Assembly (NCBI RefSeq): GCF_000758165.1
Contig: NZ_JNUP01000049.1
Location: 103,706-167,705 of the forward strand
Source of the DNA: Spirochaeta lutea
Lineage (GTDB): Bacteria > Spirochaetota > Spirochaetia > DSM-27196 > Salinispiraceae
Length of the DNA stretch: 64,000 nucleotides
Direction of reading: 5' to 3'
Shown: positions 44,004-51,759 of the stretch, piece after piece
Layout: every line of letters begins with the position of its first letter
How positions within the stretch are numbered: position 1 is the stretch's first letter
The notes under the pieces: model-generated
Told to the model about the DNA's origin: nothing
What the model saw: only the letters and a program-made list of their open reading frames with translations
The model's database searches: none
Program-made: the position numbers and the translations under genes

Positions 44004-45966
44004 GTTTACGGATTCTCCCCAGCCACCGGATCTCCTCCCGGCTGACCCCAGGGGGGCCGTAGCCGTACCACCGGTATAACTGGGCCAGCCACATGGTCCG
44101 GTCCTTCGGGCCCAAATCAGCCAAGGGTGAAAGACTATCCTGGCGAAGAGGGCTGTCCGGACTGCTGGACTTTGAGAGCCTTACCATCTCCCGGTTCCAC
44201 CGGCGCAGGGGCTGTTGCCACCAAAGCACGAACCCGGCGGTTAGAAGCACTACCACAACCACACCCCCGGGGAGCAGCATTTCGCTTGTCAGACTCCGGC
44301 GGGCTTCCCCTTCCGCATCGTCTTGTACCTCAGACTGATTACCCGGATCCGAACGCCATGAGAGGCCGGTATCGGGACCGAGCAGGCCCTCCCGGGGGGT
44401 TAACTCGGCAATTCGCCAGAAGCCCTCTTCGTCCAGCACCTCGACCCAGGTATGGCTGTGTTTGCCCGTAATCCCCAGGGGTTTACCCAGATCCTGATAA
44501 CTCACCGGCAGAACAAACCCCTCCACGAATCTGAGGGTATACCCCAGCTGGTTGTAGTACAGGGCCGCAAGGGTGGCAAAATGCAGGCAGTACCCCTGCT
44601 GCTGGGAGAAGAATCCCGAAAGGGGATGGCTTCCCCGGGAGATGCCCTCTACTTCCAGGCTGTATGTGAACCGGTCCTGGATGATCCGGCGTAATTGAGC
44701 CGTATTGGCATTAAAATCACCCTGATCCGGCAGATGTACTAGAGCCATCAGCTCCGGGGGAGCCTCGGACTGAATATGGTTAATACCGGGGCCGGGCTCG
44801 GAATCCCGGGGGGTGGAGGCCTGATCCGCCGCCGGGTCCGGGGCCTGGGCGGCCCGCAGACCGAATTGGAATTCCTGGCCGGGAGGAACCAGTTCGGACA
44901 GCTCCAAGGCCCGGGGGATGAGCTCGTAGGGGGAATCACCCGGGTTCCCCGAGGGCTGCTCCCCGGAGGTGTCAGACCCTGGGTGCGGCGTTTCTGCCCG
45001 GGGATCTGCGGTCAGGAGGGTGCTTTCCAAAAAGTCCCGGGTGCGCGGCCGGGGAATCCGGTTTTGGTAGCCCATGACGGTTCTCAGGGTCACCCGGGTT
45101 TGTCTCCGGGGATCCCCGGGGGATTGGTGGATTTCCGGAACGGGTGGGGATCCGGGCGCGGGGGATTCGGGTGTCTGAGCCTGGGCTGCGGACTGGGCTT
45201 CCCGGAGCGGTGGGGGCGCGAAGTACCACCCTGCATCGGTAATACTCTGGGCGTACTGTTCGGCTAGATAGTAGGTGCCGGGGCGGCTGACCTCCAGGCT
45301 GTAAATCTGCCGGGAGGTCAGACTGGGCGGACGGCCGAAGTCTCCGGGGGTGATGGCGTGCCCCTCCCCGGGCAGCGCCAGAAGCAGCCCCAGATCGGGA
45401 ACCTGGCGCCGCAGAATCTCCACAAACCTCTGCTCAACCCCCAGTCCCCGACCGCTCCGGGGGAGAAGAATACCCACCCCGAAGATCACCAGAGTACCCG
45501 CCGCCAGCAATCCCAGGTGTTGGACGAGTCTCATGCTGTAGCGGTCCTGCCAGTACATCAGGCTGAAGACCATGAGGATTCCGAGCATGGCCAGACTTGC
45601 CCAGGGTGATTCCAAGGTCAGCACCACCATCACCCCCAGACTTAACCCCAGCATGGCCACCCAATCCCGGCCCCGCCTGCCCCCGGAGGCCCCCGGGACG
45701 ACCAAGAGTCCTCCGGCGTAGGCAATACACCAAACCAGGGCCCGGGTAACCGGATGACCGAGAACCCTCCATTGCCCGGCTTGGAACCACTGGGCGATGA
45801 GATCCCCGGGAATGGTCAAGAGATGCAGGCACAGCAGCAGGATGCCCGTCCACAGCCATACCAGGTGCCATCCCCTGTGGCGGCGGTTGAGCAGCCCAAG
45901 AAGCAGGGGGACAGCCAGCCAAACTTCTGGCCTGTTCAGGATGGACCAGGCGTGGGAAAGACTCAT
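43969..45966 (-). CDS. Membrane transglutaminase-like protein (TgpA type)
   Basis: A 665-residue inner-membrane protein. About six helices in residues 1-180 are followed by an extracytoplasmic region with long Pro/Ser-rich inserts and a transglutaminase-core domain. Catalytic Cys is in QQGYCLHFATLAALYY near residue 455 and His in GKHSHTWVEV near 498, followed by an Asp/Glu-containing ELTPREG. A further helix near 560-580 precedes a cytoplasmic tail. In MoxR-DUF58-TgpA clusters its role is unsettled (envelope processing or quality control). It starts by a four-base overlap with the DUF58 gene. Confidence 0.87.
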   Translation of the reverse strand: MSLSHAWSILNRPEVWLAVPLLLGLLNRRHRGWHLVWLWTGILLLCLHLLTIPGDLIAQWFQAGQWRVLGHPVTRALVWCIAYAGGLLVVPGASGGRRGRDWVAMLGLSLGVMVVLTLESPWASLAMLGILMVFSLMYWQDRYSMRLVQHLGLLAAGTLVIFGVGILLPRSGRGLGVEQRFVEILRRQVPDLGLLLALPGEGHAITPGDFGRPPSLTSRQIYSLEVSRPGTYYLAEQYAQSITDAGWYFAPPPLREAQSAAQAQTPESPAPGSPPVPEIHQSPGDPRRQTRVTLRTVMGYQNRIPRPRTRDFLESTLLTADPRAETPHPGSDTSGEQPSGNPGDSPYELIPRALELSELVPPGQEFQFGLRAAQAPDPAADQASTPRDSEPGPGINHIQSEAPPELMALVHLPDQGDFNANTAQLRRIIQDRFTYSLEVEGISRGSHPLSGFFSQQQGYCLHFATLAALYYNQLGYTLRFVEGFVLPVSYQDLGKPLGITGKHSHTWVEVLDEEGFWRIAELTPREGLLGPDTGLSWRSDPGNQSEVQDDAEGEARRSLTSEMLLPGGVVVVVLLTAGFVLWWQQPLRRWNREMVRLSKSSSPDSPLRQDSLSPLADLGPKDRTMWLAQLYRWYGYGPPGVSREEIRWLGRIRKLSRSNQRGDRS

Positions 45967-47321
45967 AGCAGCACCTTCTCGGGTATCTCCCGGGGGTCCT
46001 GGATGAAGCCGATGAGACCTTCCAAGGTGGGATCCCCGGAGACCAGGTGCTGCAATGACCGGTAATCAGGATTTTGTTCCCGGCCGCAGCAGTAAATTCG
46101 GTGGGTTACCCCCGATGCCCCCAGGGTGCGGCTGGTTTCAATAATGGCTCCGTCGGTGTTTTTTGTGATCAGGAGTACCCTGGTTATCCGGTTCCGGGCT
46201 AGGTGTTCCTGGACGGCGGTGACCAGGGAATAGTGTTGGGAAAAGAATATTCCCACACTGCGCCGGGACAGTCCGGCAATCGAACCGTCATCCCCCGGGG
46301 AGGGTGAGCTGGCCAACCGGCGGCCGGGGAGCGATGCGCTGTGTTTTGTACCCGATCCGGATTCCCACCCGGGAACCTGGCAGATCCAGCTGCCCCGGAT
46401 GGCGCTGATAATCGAGAAGAACACCTCCACTGCGCAGTCTTCATCGGGGACGGTGCTGCCCCCGGGCGGGGTTTCTTCCTGGATCTGGCGTTGGGCCTCG
46501 GGGGGAACACCGGTTGCCTGGGGAGACCGGCTGGGTCCGGCGGTTGCAGGGGTGTCGGCCTGGAGGCGGGGGGTGCCGAGGGAGGCCCGGGTATCTAAGA
46601 ATACCAGGGAGGTGGTGCGGGTTGCGCTGTCGTACTCACGGATCACGGGACTACCGATTCTGGCCGAGCTTTTCCAATCCACCCGGGCGGGGGAAATGCC
46701 CGGGATGTAGGGCCCCAGGCCGATAACCTGGTCGGGAAGGGAGGATTGTCCCGGTGCAGCCCGGTCGGGTAGATCCGTTGACGCCCCGGGGTCTGTGAGG
46801 GTATGCCGGATCGGATAGATTTTCGGTTCAACGTACATCACCCGGGGTTTAACCTGGCGATGGAGGGACCAGAATCCCAGATTGCTGGTAAATCGGATGG
46901 ATTTGAGCCCCATATCGTAGACCCCCCGGTACCGGCAGGGCAGGACAGCCTGGAAGGAGCCGGATTCCCGGGGGCGGAGTCCGCCCATGGCACCCGGGCC
47001 GGGATTACCCCGCCCTCCGGGTTCCGGATACAGGACGATACTCAGGGGACAGGTGGTTAGAGGCAGGGGATTTGAAATCACCATGGTCCACTGCACCACA
47101 TCGCCCTTATGCGGGTGCTCGGTACTCAAGGTCTGGTGGTATTGCAGGGTAAACCAGGACAGGATGAGCAAAAGCCCGTCCATCAGGGGCAGGGATAGGA
47201 TTATCGCCGCGGAAAGGGCGGCCCAGGTGCCCAGGTGCCTGGCTGTTAATAGTGCCAGCACTACCAGAAACAGGTAGGCTTGTTTATTCGGGGTTTTCCG
47301 AGGGGGGGCTTGGGTTGGCAT
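45963..47321 (-). CDS. DUF58 protein with von Willebrand-like domain
   Basis: A 452-residue protein with two N-terminal helices (AYLFLVVLALLTARHL and AIILSLPLMDGLLLIL), a beta region, and the DUF58 hallmark ARVDWKSSARIGSPVIREYD near residue 218. The C-terminal half is interrupted by Pro/Gly-rich stretches. DUF58 proteins pair with MoxR ATPases and may resemble magnesium-chelatase D-type subunits. The ATG at 47321, five bases after the moxR stop, is preferred over 47351, which overlaps moxR. Confidence 0.82.
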   Translation of the reverse strand: MPTQAPPRKTPNKQAYLFLVVLALLTARHLGTWAALSAAIILSLPLMDGLLLILSWFTLQYHQTLSTEHPHKGDVVQWTMVISNPLPLTTCPLSIVLYPEPGGRGNPGPGAMGGLRPRESGSFQAVLPCRYRGVYDMGLKSIRFTSNLGFWSLHRQVKPRVMYVEPKIYPIRHTLTDPGASTDLPDRAAPGQSSLPDQVIGLGPYIPGISPARVDWKSSARIGSPVIREYDSATRTTSLVFLDTRASLGTPRLQADTPATAGPSRSPQATGVPPEAQRQIQEETPPGGSTVPDEDCAVEVFFSIISAIRGSWICQVPGWESGSGTKHSASLPGRRLASSPSPGDDGSIAGLSRRSVGIFFSQHYSLVTAVQEHLARNRITRVLLITKNTDGAIIETSRTLGASGVTHRIYCCGREQNPDYRSLQHLVSGDPTLEGLIGFIQDPREIPEKVLL

Positions 47322-47325
47322 CCTG

Positions 47326-48270
47326 TTACCGAAGAAATTTGACCGATTCATAGATTTCTGTAAGCCGTTTTTCCAGGGTTATGCCGCTGATCCGGGCGTC
47401 TCCGGTCAATCCCAAACGGTGGGCCAGGCAGGGTATCCATAGATCCCGGATATCCTCGGGCAGAACCGCCTGACGGCCGTCTAGGAGGGCTCGGGTCTGG
47501 CTGAGGCGGGTTAACTGCAGGAGTCCCCGGGGTGAAAGACCGTACCGGAGCGCCTTGTCCTCCCGGGTTGCCTTTCCTAGGGCTAGAATATACCGCTCCA
47601 TTGCCTGGCTTACCTCCACCCGGCTTGCCTGGGCCTGGAGTTCTAACACCTGGGTAGGGGTGAGAACCTGCTCGAGGGTATCCATGGGTTGCTCGTTTCT
47701 GAGGGCCCTGCGATAGACCCGGAGCATCTCCAGTTCTTGGTCGGTTTCGGGATACCCCAGGGAGAAGGAAATGGCGAAGCGGTCCAGTTCCGCTTCGGGC
47801 AGCTGAAAGGTTCCTGCGTATTCCAGGGGATTTTGGGTGGCGAGAACCATGAAGGGCTGGGGCAGGGGGGTGGTCTTCCCGTCCAGGGTTACTTGGTACT
47901 CCTGCATGGCCTCCAAGAAGGCGGCTTGGGTACGGGTGGCTCCCCGGTTCAGCTCGTCTGCTAGGATGCATTGGCTGTGAATAGGACCCTGGCGGAGGAT
48001 GAATTTCTGTTCGGTGGGGGACCATATGGAGGTGCCCAGCACATCCCCGGGGAGAATATCCGGGGTAAACTGAATTCGGGCGAAACCCAATCCTGCTGCA
48101 GAGGCAAAGGCCCTGGCCAGGGTGGTTTTTCCCACTCCGGGGATGTCCTCCACCAGGACGTGGGCCTCGCTGAGAAGGGCTAAGGTCAAGAGGCGTACCG
48201 GCTCGGAACTTCCCCGGAAGGCTTTGTGAACCTCCCTGCTTATAGAAGAGACAATAGTTTCTGGCTTCAT
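47326..48270 (-). CDS. MoxR-family AAA+ ATPase
   Basis: Chaperone-like ATPase of 314 residues. Walker A is DIPGVGKTTLARAF near residue 45, Walker B ILADELNRG, sensor VLATQNPLEYAGTFQLPEAE, then the MoxR lid domain. It heads the minus-strand operon with the DUF58 and transglutaminase genes, the standard MoxR assembly set. The ATG at 48270 is chosen because the domain begins there and a -10 box ends six bases upstream; no Shine-Dalgarno site is present. Confidence 0.93.
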   Translation of the reverse strand: MKPETIVSSISREVHKAFRGSSEPVRLLTLALLSEAHVLVEDIPGVGKTTLARAFASAAGLGFARIQFTPDILPGDVLGTSIWSPTEQKFILRQGPIHSQCILADELNRGATRTQAAFLEAMQEYQVTLDGKTTPLPQPFMVLATQNPLEYAGTFQLPEAELDRFAISFSLGYPETDQELEMLRVYRRALRNEQPMDTLEQVLTPTQVLELQAQASRVEVSQAMERYILALGKATREDKALRYGLSPRGLLQLTRLSQTRALLDGRQAVLPEDIRDLWIPCLAHRLGLTGDARISGITLEKRLTEIYESVKFLR

Positions 48271-48276
48271 GGCATC

Positions 48277-48304
48277 AGTATAATGCCTAATACCGGTATG
48301 GCAA
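48277..48304 (-). promoter_or_regulatory. moxR promoter, leaderless arrangement
   Basis: Minus strand TTGCCA (48299-48304), 16 bases, TATACT (48277-48282), 6 bases, ATG at 48270. It lies just after the wrbA terminator. Confidence 0.65.
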
Positions 48305-48323
48305 GAAAACAGTCGGGTACCAA

Positions 48324-48355
48324 TAAAAAAAACCGTCCTCCGCAAGGAAGGACGG
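48324..48355 (-). terminator. Intrinsic terminator after wrbA
   Basis: On the minus strand CCGTCCT, 9-base loop, AGGACGG, then eight T. It separates the marR-wrbA and moxR transcripts. Confidence 0.9.
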
Positions 48356-48429
48356 CCTAGGGTGACCCTTGAGGGTATGCCGCCCCGGGGCAGGGATCAC
48401 TCCCCGGGTTTGCAAATCGCATCCTCGTA

Positions 48430-49044
48430 CTAACGAGTCAGCTTTGCGGCGATTTCTGCAATGTAGGCTCCGTGGTAGGCGGCCCCGGCGAGTTCATCCT
48501 CACTGGGCATGCGGCCGCCGTCGCCTCCGGCAATGGTTGTTGCTCCGTAGGGTGAGCCCCCGCGGATCTCATCAACCCCGGATTGTCCCTGGTAGGTGTA
48601 GGGTAGACCGGCCACAACCATTCCCTGGTGCAGGAAGTAGCGGTGAATGGTTAGGGCTGTACCTTCCTGACCGCCGTGCTGGGTTGCCGTGCCGACAATG
48701 GCGCCGCCAACCTTGCCCTTCAGCTTCTGGTTGGCCCAGATGCCCCCGGTCTGGTCGAGAATATTCGCAACCTGCCCAGGAATATTGCTGTACCGGCTGG
48801 CGGTTACGAGAATGATACCGTCTGCCCCTTCAAAATCCTGAGGACCCAGCTCGGGAACATGGGCAAACTGCTTTTGAGCCTCCACCGCCCCCATTTGAGT
48901 GAGGACATCCTGGGGTATGGTTTCGGGAAATCGCTTCACTACCACCTCTGCCCCTGCTTTTTCGGCCCCCTCCGCTGCGGACTTTGCCATGGCGTACATG
49001 TGTCCGTAGGTCGAATAGAAAAATACCTTAATTACTGGTTTCAT
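48430..49044 (-). CDS. wrbA: NAD(P)H:quinone oxidoreductase, WrbA family
   Basis: FMN flavoprotein that reduces quinones by two electrons, protecting against redox cycling. The 204-residue flavodoxin fold has the phosphate loop FYSTYGHMYAMAKS at residues 9-22, DGIILVTASRYSNIPGQ and GTATQHGGQEGTALT, all WrbA hallmarks. GGAGG precedes the ATG. It follows the MarR gene with a three-base gap, so MarR probably controls it (inference). Confidence 0.93.
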   Translation of the reverse strand: MKPVIKVFFYSTYGHMYAMAKSAAEGAEKAGAEVVVKRFPETIPQDVLTQMGAVEAQKQFAHVPELGPQDFEGADGIILVTASRYSNIPGQVANILDQTGGIWANQKLKGKVGGAIVGTATQHGGQEGTALTIHRYFLHQGMVVAGLPYTYQGQSGVDEIRGGSPYGATTIAGGDGGRMPSEDELAGAAYHGAYIAEIAAKLTR

Positions 49045-49047
49045 ACC

Positions 49048-49506
49048 TTACTCCTCCGTATCGGTTGTATGATCTTGCTCCCGGCGGCCTGTTCCGAGGA
49101 TCCGGCACAGCGCCGAGAGCCCTTGCTGTTCCTCGGTGCTCAGCACCGAGAATATCTCCTGAATCGTTTGGCGCACTGTCTCGAAGGCCGGCGCGATGGT
49201 GTTCCGCCCCGCCTCGGTCAGTTCGCACCTGAACTGGCGCTTATCAAAATCCTCCTGAATCCGGGTCAACAGTCCCCGTTTTTCCAGGACCTCGATCTGC
49301 TGGCTGATTCTTCCCTTGGACTTCAGAACCTTTTGGGAAATCTGCTTCTGGCACAGCGGGCCCTTGTGGTAGAGGGCCTCGAGAACCTCGAATTCGGGCT
49401 GGGACAGATCTGCCAGCCCCGCGAAGGTCCCGGCCAATGACTGGTGCACGCTGTCAGTGGCCCGGGTTAGTTTGATAAACGCGTCAAGAGAAGGATCCTT
49501 GCTCAT
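49048..49506 (-). CDS. MarR-family transcriptional regulator
   Basis: Winged-helix regulator of 152 residues. The core is LADLSQPEFEVLEALYHKG, KQISQKVLKSKGRISQQIEV and LEKRGLLTRIQEDFDKR, with the conserved wing Asp/Arg. It heads a two-gene operon with wrbA, the usual context for a redox- or quinone-sensing MarR; no cysteine in the DNA-binding region points to a direct thiol switch. The -10 box ends six bases before the ATG. The AT-rich dyad TTTAG-N7-CTAAA at 49550-49566, just upstream of the -35, could be its operator. Confidence 0.9.
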   Translation of the reverse strand: MSKDPSLDAFIKLTRATDSVHQSLAGTFAGLADLSQPEFEVLEALYHKGPLCQKQISQKVLKSKGRISQQIEVLEKRGLLTRIQEDFDKRQFRCELTEAGRNTIAPAFETVRQTIQEIFSVLSTEEQQGLSALCRILGTGRREQDHTTDTEE

Positions 49507-49512
49507 AGGCTT

Positions 49513-49541
49513 AAGGTACGAATGCTTATGAAAAGAATCAA
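49513..49541 (-). promoter_or_regulatory. marR-wrbA promoter, leaderless arrangement
   Basis: Minus strand TTGATT (49536-49541), 17 bases, TACCTT (49513-49518), 6 bases, ATG at 49506. The -10 hexamer and spacing are identical to those of msrB. Confidence 0.6.
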
Positions 49542-49663
49542 GAAAAAAGTTTAGAATTAAACTAAATACCGTGCTTCCTGGCCTAGTAGGGTGATTGTAT
49601 GGTCAGAATACCGATGTTCAACCTAAAAACGGAGATTTTTGGCCAAGTTCTTGCAGTTTTGTC

Positions 49664-49692
49664 TTGACCTGGGCAGAATCTGAGCCTTCAAT
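49664..49692 (+). promoter_or_regulatory. Promoter of the partner-switch operon
   Basis: TTGACC, 17 bases, TTCAAT. A leader of about 30 bases with AGGAGGG precedes the ATG at 49731. Confidence 0.5.
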
Positions 49693-49730
49693 TGATATGG
49701 GGGAAGAGTAAAAAATTTATAGGAGGGTGT

Positions 49731-50222
49731 ATGAGTGAGGCAACACACGCATACGTAGACATTACCTTCGGGCCGCGGTGGAAGTATATCTCCGTGACCC
49801 GGAACTATGTACAAAACTTTATTGCCGTAGGGTTGGCCGGCCAGAGCAAGGCCGACAGGATAGCCATGGCGGTGAGCGAGCTTTTGGAAAACGCGGTTAA
49901 ATACTCCGCCGGGGAGGAAACCCGGATACGTCTGGAGGTAAAACCCGAGCAGGGAAAGATAGTGGTATCGGTATCAAACACCACCGATCCGGGGCGGGAA
50001 GAAGAGCTGCGGGCAATTTATAAGCGGGTGAACTCCGGGGATCCCCTGCAGACCTTCATTGAGATGATGCGGGAAGCCACAACCCGGACCGACGGAAAGA
50101 GCCAACTCGGCCTGGCCCGGATCCGCCATGAATTGGGGGCGGATATTCAGTTGAACATTAGTTCCGATCATCTGGTTACCATTACCCTGGAAGTGGACGT
50201 AGAAATGGAGGGAGAGGCATGA
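49731..50222 (+). CDS. Histidine-kinase-like ATPase, anti-sigma/switch kinase type
   Basis: A 163-residue HATPase-fold protein without a dimerisation domain. Residues 40-60 hold the N-box MAVSELLENAVKYSAG; ISVTRNYVQNFIA precedes it and SQLGLARIRHELG is a late glycine motif. In RsbW/SpoIIAB-like systems such kinases phosphorylate a STAS antagonist; the next gene encodes one and overlaps by four bases. It resembles the cyanobacterial Slr1658-type regulators paired with Slr1659-type STAS proteins (recalled, not searched). No sigma factor is in the cluster. Confidence 0.82.
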   Translation: MSEATHAYVDITFGPRWKYISVTRNYVQNFIAVGLAGQSKADRIAMAVSELLENAVKYSAGEETRIRLEVKPEQGKIVVSVSNTTDPGREEELRAIYKRVNSGDPLQTFIEMMREATTRTDGKSQLGLARIRHELGADIQLNISSDHLVTITLEVDVEMEGEA

Positions 50223-50593
50223 GCACACTCGGTGTTGATTCAATACAGGTAGAACGGCTGAAGATTACGGTTCAGGATTCCCCTGCGGGACTGGTTTTTA
50301 CCGGCGATATAGATATGGAAGATCCCAGCACCATTCTGGATCCCTTCTTTGCCAAGGTTCACCAGGGGCTGACCAGCCAGGGAACCAAGGAAATAGCCGT
50401 GGATATGACGGGGCTGAACTTTCTCAACTCCAGCGGCATCAAGGCTATTTCCAAATGGATCATGCAGCTCGGCGCCCTGGGGGATGATCAGAAGTACCAG
50501 ATCAAGATAAAGCATAATCCGGAAATCACCTGGCAGGCAACGAGTCTTCCGACCCTGACTTACTTGGTGCCCGGAGCGGTTGAAGTGGTGTGA
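50219..50593 (+). CDS. STAS-domain protein (antagonist / Slr1659-like)
   Basis: A 124-residue STAS-fold protein. FTGDIDMEDPSTILDPF and AVDMTGLNFLNSSGIKAISKW give the phospho-acceptor region, with Ser-Ser near residues 69-70 at the position phosphorylated in SpoIIAA/RsbV. It is four-base-coupled to the kinase upstream and to the chemoreceptor-like gene downstream, so kinase, substrate and likely input are made together. Confidence 0.83.
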   Translation: MSTLGVDSIQVERLKITVQDSPAGLVFTGDIDMEDPSTILDPFFAKVHQGLTSQGTKEIAVDMTGLNFLNSSGIKAISKWIMQLGALGDDQKYQIKIKHNPEITWQATSLPTLTYLVPGAVEVV

Positions 50594-51747
50594 TGATGCA
50601 GCGGAAGAAGATCTTAGGGATCTGGCTTCTGGTTTGGACGGTGGTGTTCATCCTCGGTATGGTTTTGCCCGGGATCGGTTTTGCCGCGGCCACGGTGCTT
50701 CTGGGCCTGGTAGTGGCGGGATTTATCCTAAAGAGCCGTTTTTTTGGTCAGGGTGATTCCGATGCCCGGGGCTCGAGTGCCAGCCCGGCGGAACGGGAAG
50801 CCTTCCGGGAGGACGGGTTCCTTCCGGGGTCGACCCCGGCCGCGCCGGTTTCTCCGGGCAGTCGAATCACCCCGGAACACGAAGCAGCCGCCGAGGAACT
50901 GAAGGCCTACCGTGTCCTGCTTGGGGAGGTGTTGAAGGATCTAGAGTCCCTGGCGATTTCCGAATCCCAAGACCCCCGGTCTGCCCAGGCTCCCGAGGAG
51001 TTTTTGGTCCAGACCGAGGAGGATCTGGAACCCCGGATTAAGCGTCTCCAGACCGATACTAAGGCGGTGTTGGGAAATGTGTCCCAGGCCTACAGCATCT
51101 CGGATAATCTGAGCAAAACCGCCAAGGATGCCTTTGCCCTGGCGGAGAAGGTCCAGAAGGGAATTGAAAATATCAACCACATCCTCCGTCAGTCTCTGGA
51201 GAATACCAATTTCCTGGAGGAACAGTCCAAGAAGATCAGCCGCATTCTGGATCTCATGGGGGAGGTTTCTTCCCAGATTCATGTACTTTCCATCAATGCT
51301 TCCATCGTCTCAGCCCGGGCAGGAACCCATGGACGGGGTTTCGAGGTAGTGGCCAAGGAGATCCGTGAACTCAGCCACCAGACGGAGAGTTCCCTCCAGG
51401 ATATTGCCGACTCGATCGAAGAGATTCAGCAGACCATCCGCAAGGTCGGGGAGGATACCCACCAGGCTGATCAGGCTGCCGCCGAGGAAACCAAGTCTTT
51501 GATCTCCGTGGCCGGTTCCCTCCAAGGGGTGCAGCTTGCCATCGAGGTCGTGCATACCGTGAGTACCGGTTCCAAGGAAAAAATTCAGCAACAGATTGAT
51601 GATCTCGCCCAGATTGAGTCCCTGCACCAGGGGTTACGCGGGTCCTTGGATCAGCTGTTGCCGGCCCTCTCGGCCACCCGGCAGGAGGGCCGGGTCCTTG
51701 CCGGGGTGATAGCCCGGATACGAGAGGCGATTCATAACAAATCCTAA
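50590..51747 (+). CDS. Chemoreceptor-like signalling protein with altered tip
   Basis: A 385-residue protein. It has two adjacent membrane helices (IWLLVWTVVFILGMVLPGIG and a second to residue ~48), no periplasmic sensor domain, a Ser/Pro/Gly linker (about 55-100) and a coiled-coil MCP signalling domain. The hairpin tip is INASIVSARAGTHGRGFEVV; typical MCPs have NAAIEAARAGE-GRGFAVV, so both glutamates are replaced (Val, Thr). This may weaken CheA/CheW contact and suit another partner. Two mini-element copies in opposite orientation (50751, 50865) bracket the linker. Confidence 0.8.
   Translation: MMMQRKKILGIWLLVWTVVFILGMVLPGIGFAAATVLLGLVVAGFILKSRFFGQGDSDARGSSASPAEREAFREDGFLPGSTPAAPVSPGSRITPEHEAAAEELKAYRVLLGEVLKDLESLAISESQDPRSAQAPEEFLVQTEEDLEPRIKRLQTDTKAVLGNVSQAYSISDNLSKTAKDAFALAEKVQKGIENINHILRQSLENTNFLEEQSKKISRILDLMGEVSSQIHVLSINASIVSARAGTHGRGFEVVAKEIRELSHQTESSLQDIADSIEEIQQTIRKVGEDTHQADQAAAEETKSLISVAGSLQGVQLAIEVVHTVSTGSKEKIQQQIDDLAQIESLHQGLRGSLDQLLPALSATRQEGRVLAGVIARIREAIHNKS
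50751..50770 (-). repeat. Mini-element variant in linker of chemoreceptor-like gene
   Basis: Minus strand CCCGGGCATCGGAATCACCC, matching the GGCATTCGAATCACCC consensus except at one position. A forward copy (CAGTCGAATCACCCCGGAAC) lies 110 bases downstream in the same linker. Confidence 0.5.
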
Positions 51748-51759
51748 AGGGGGTAGTGT

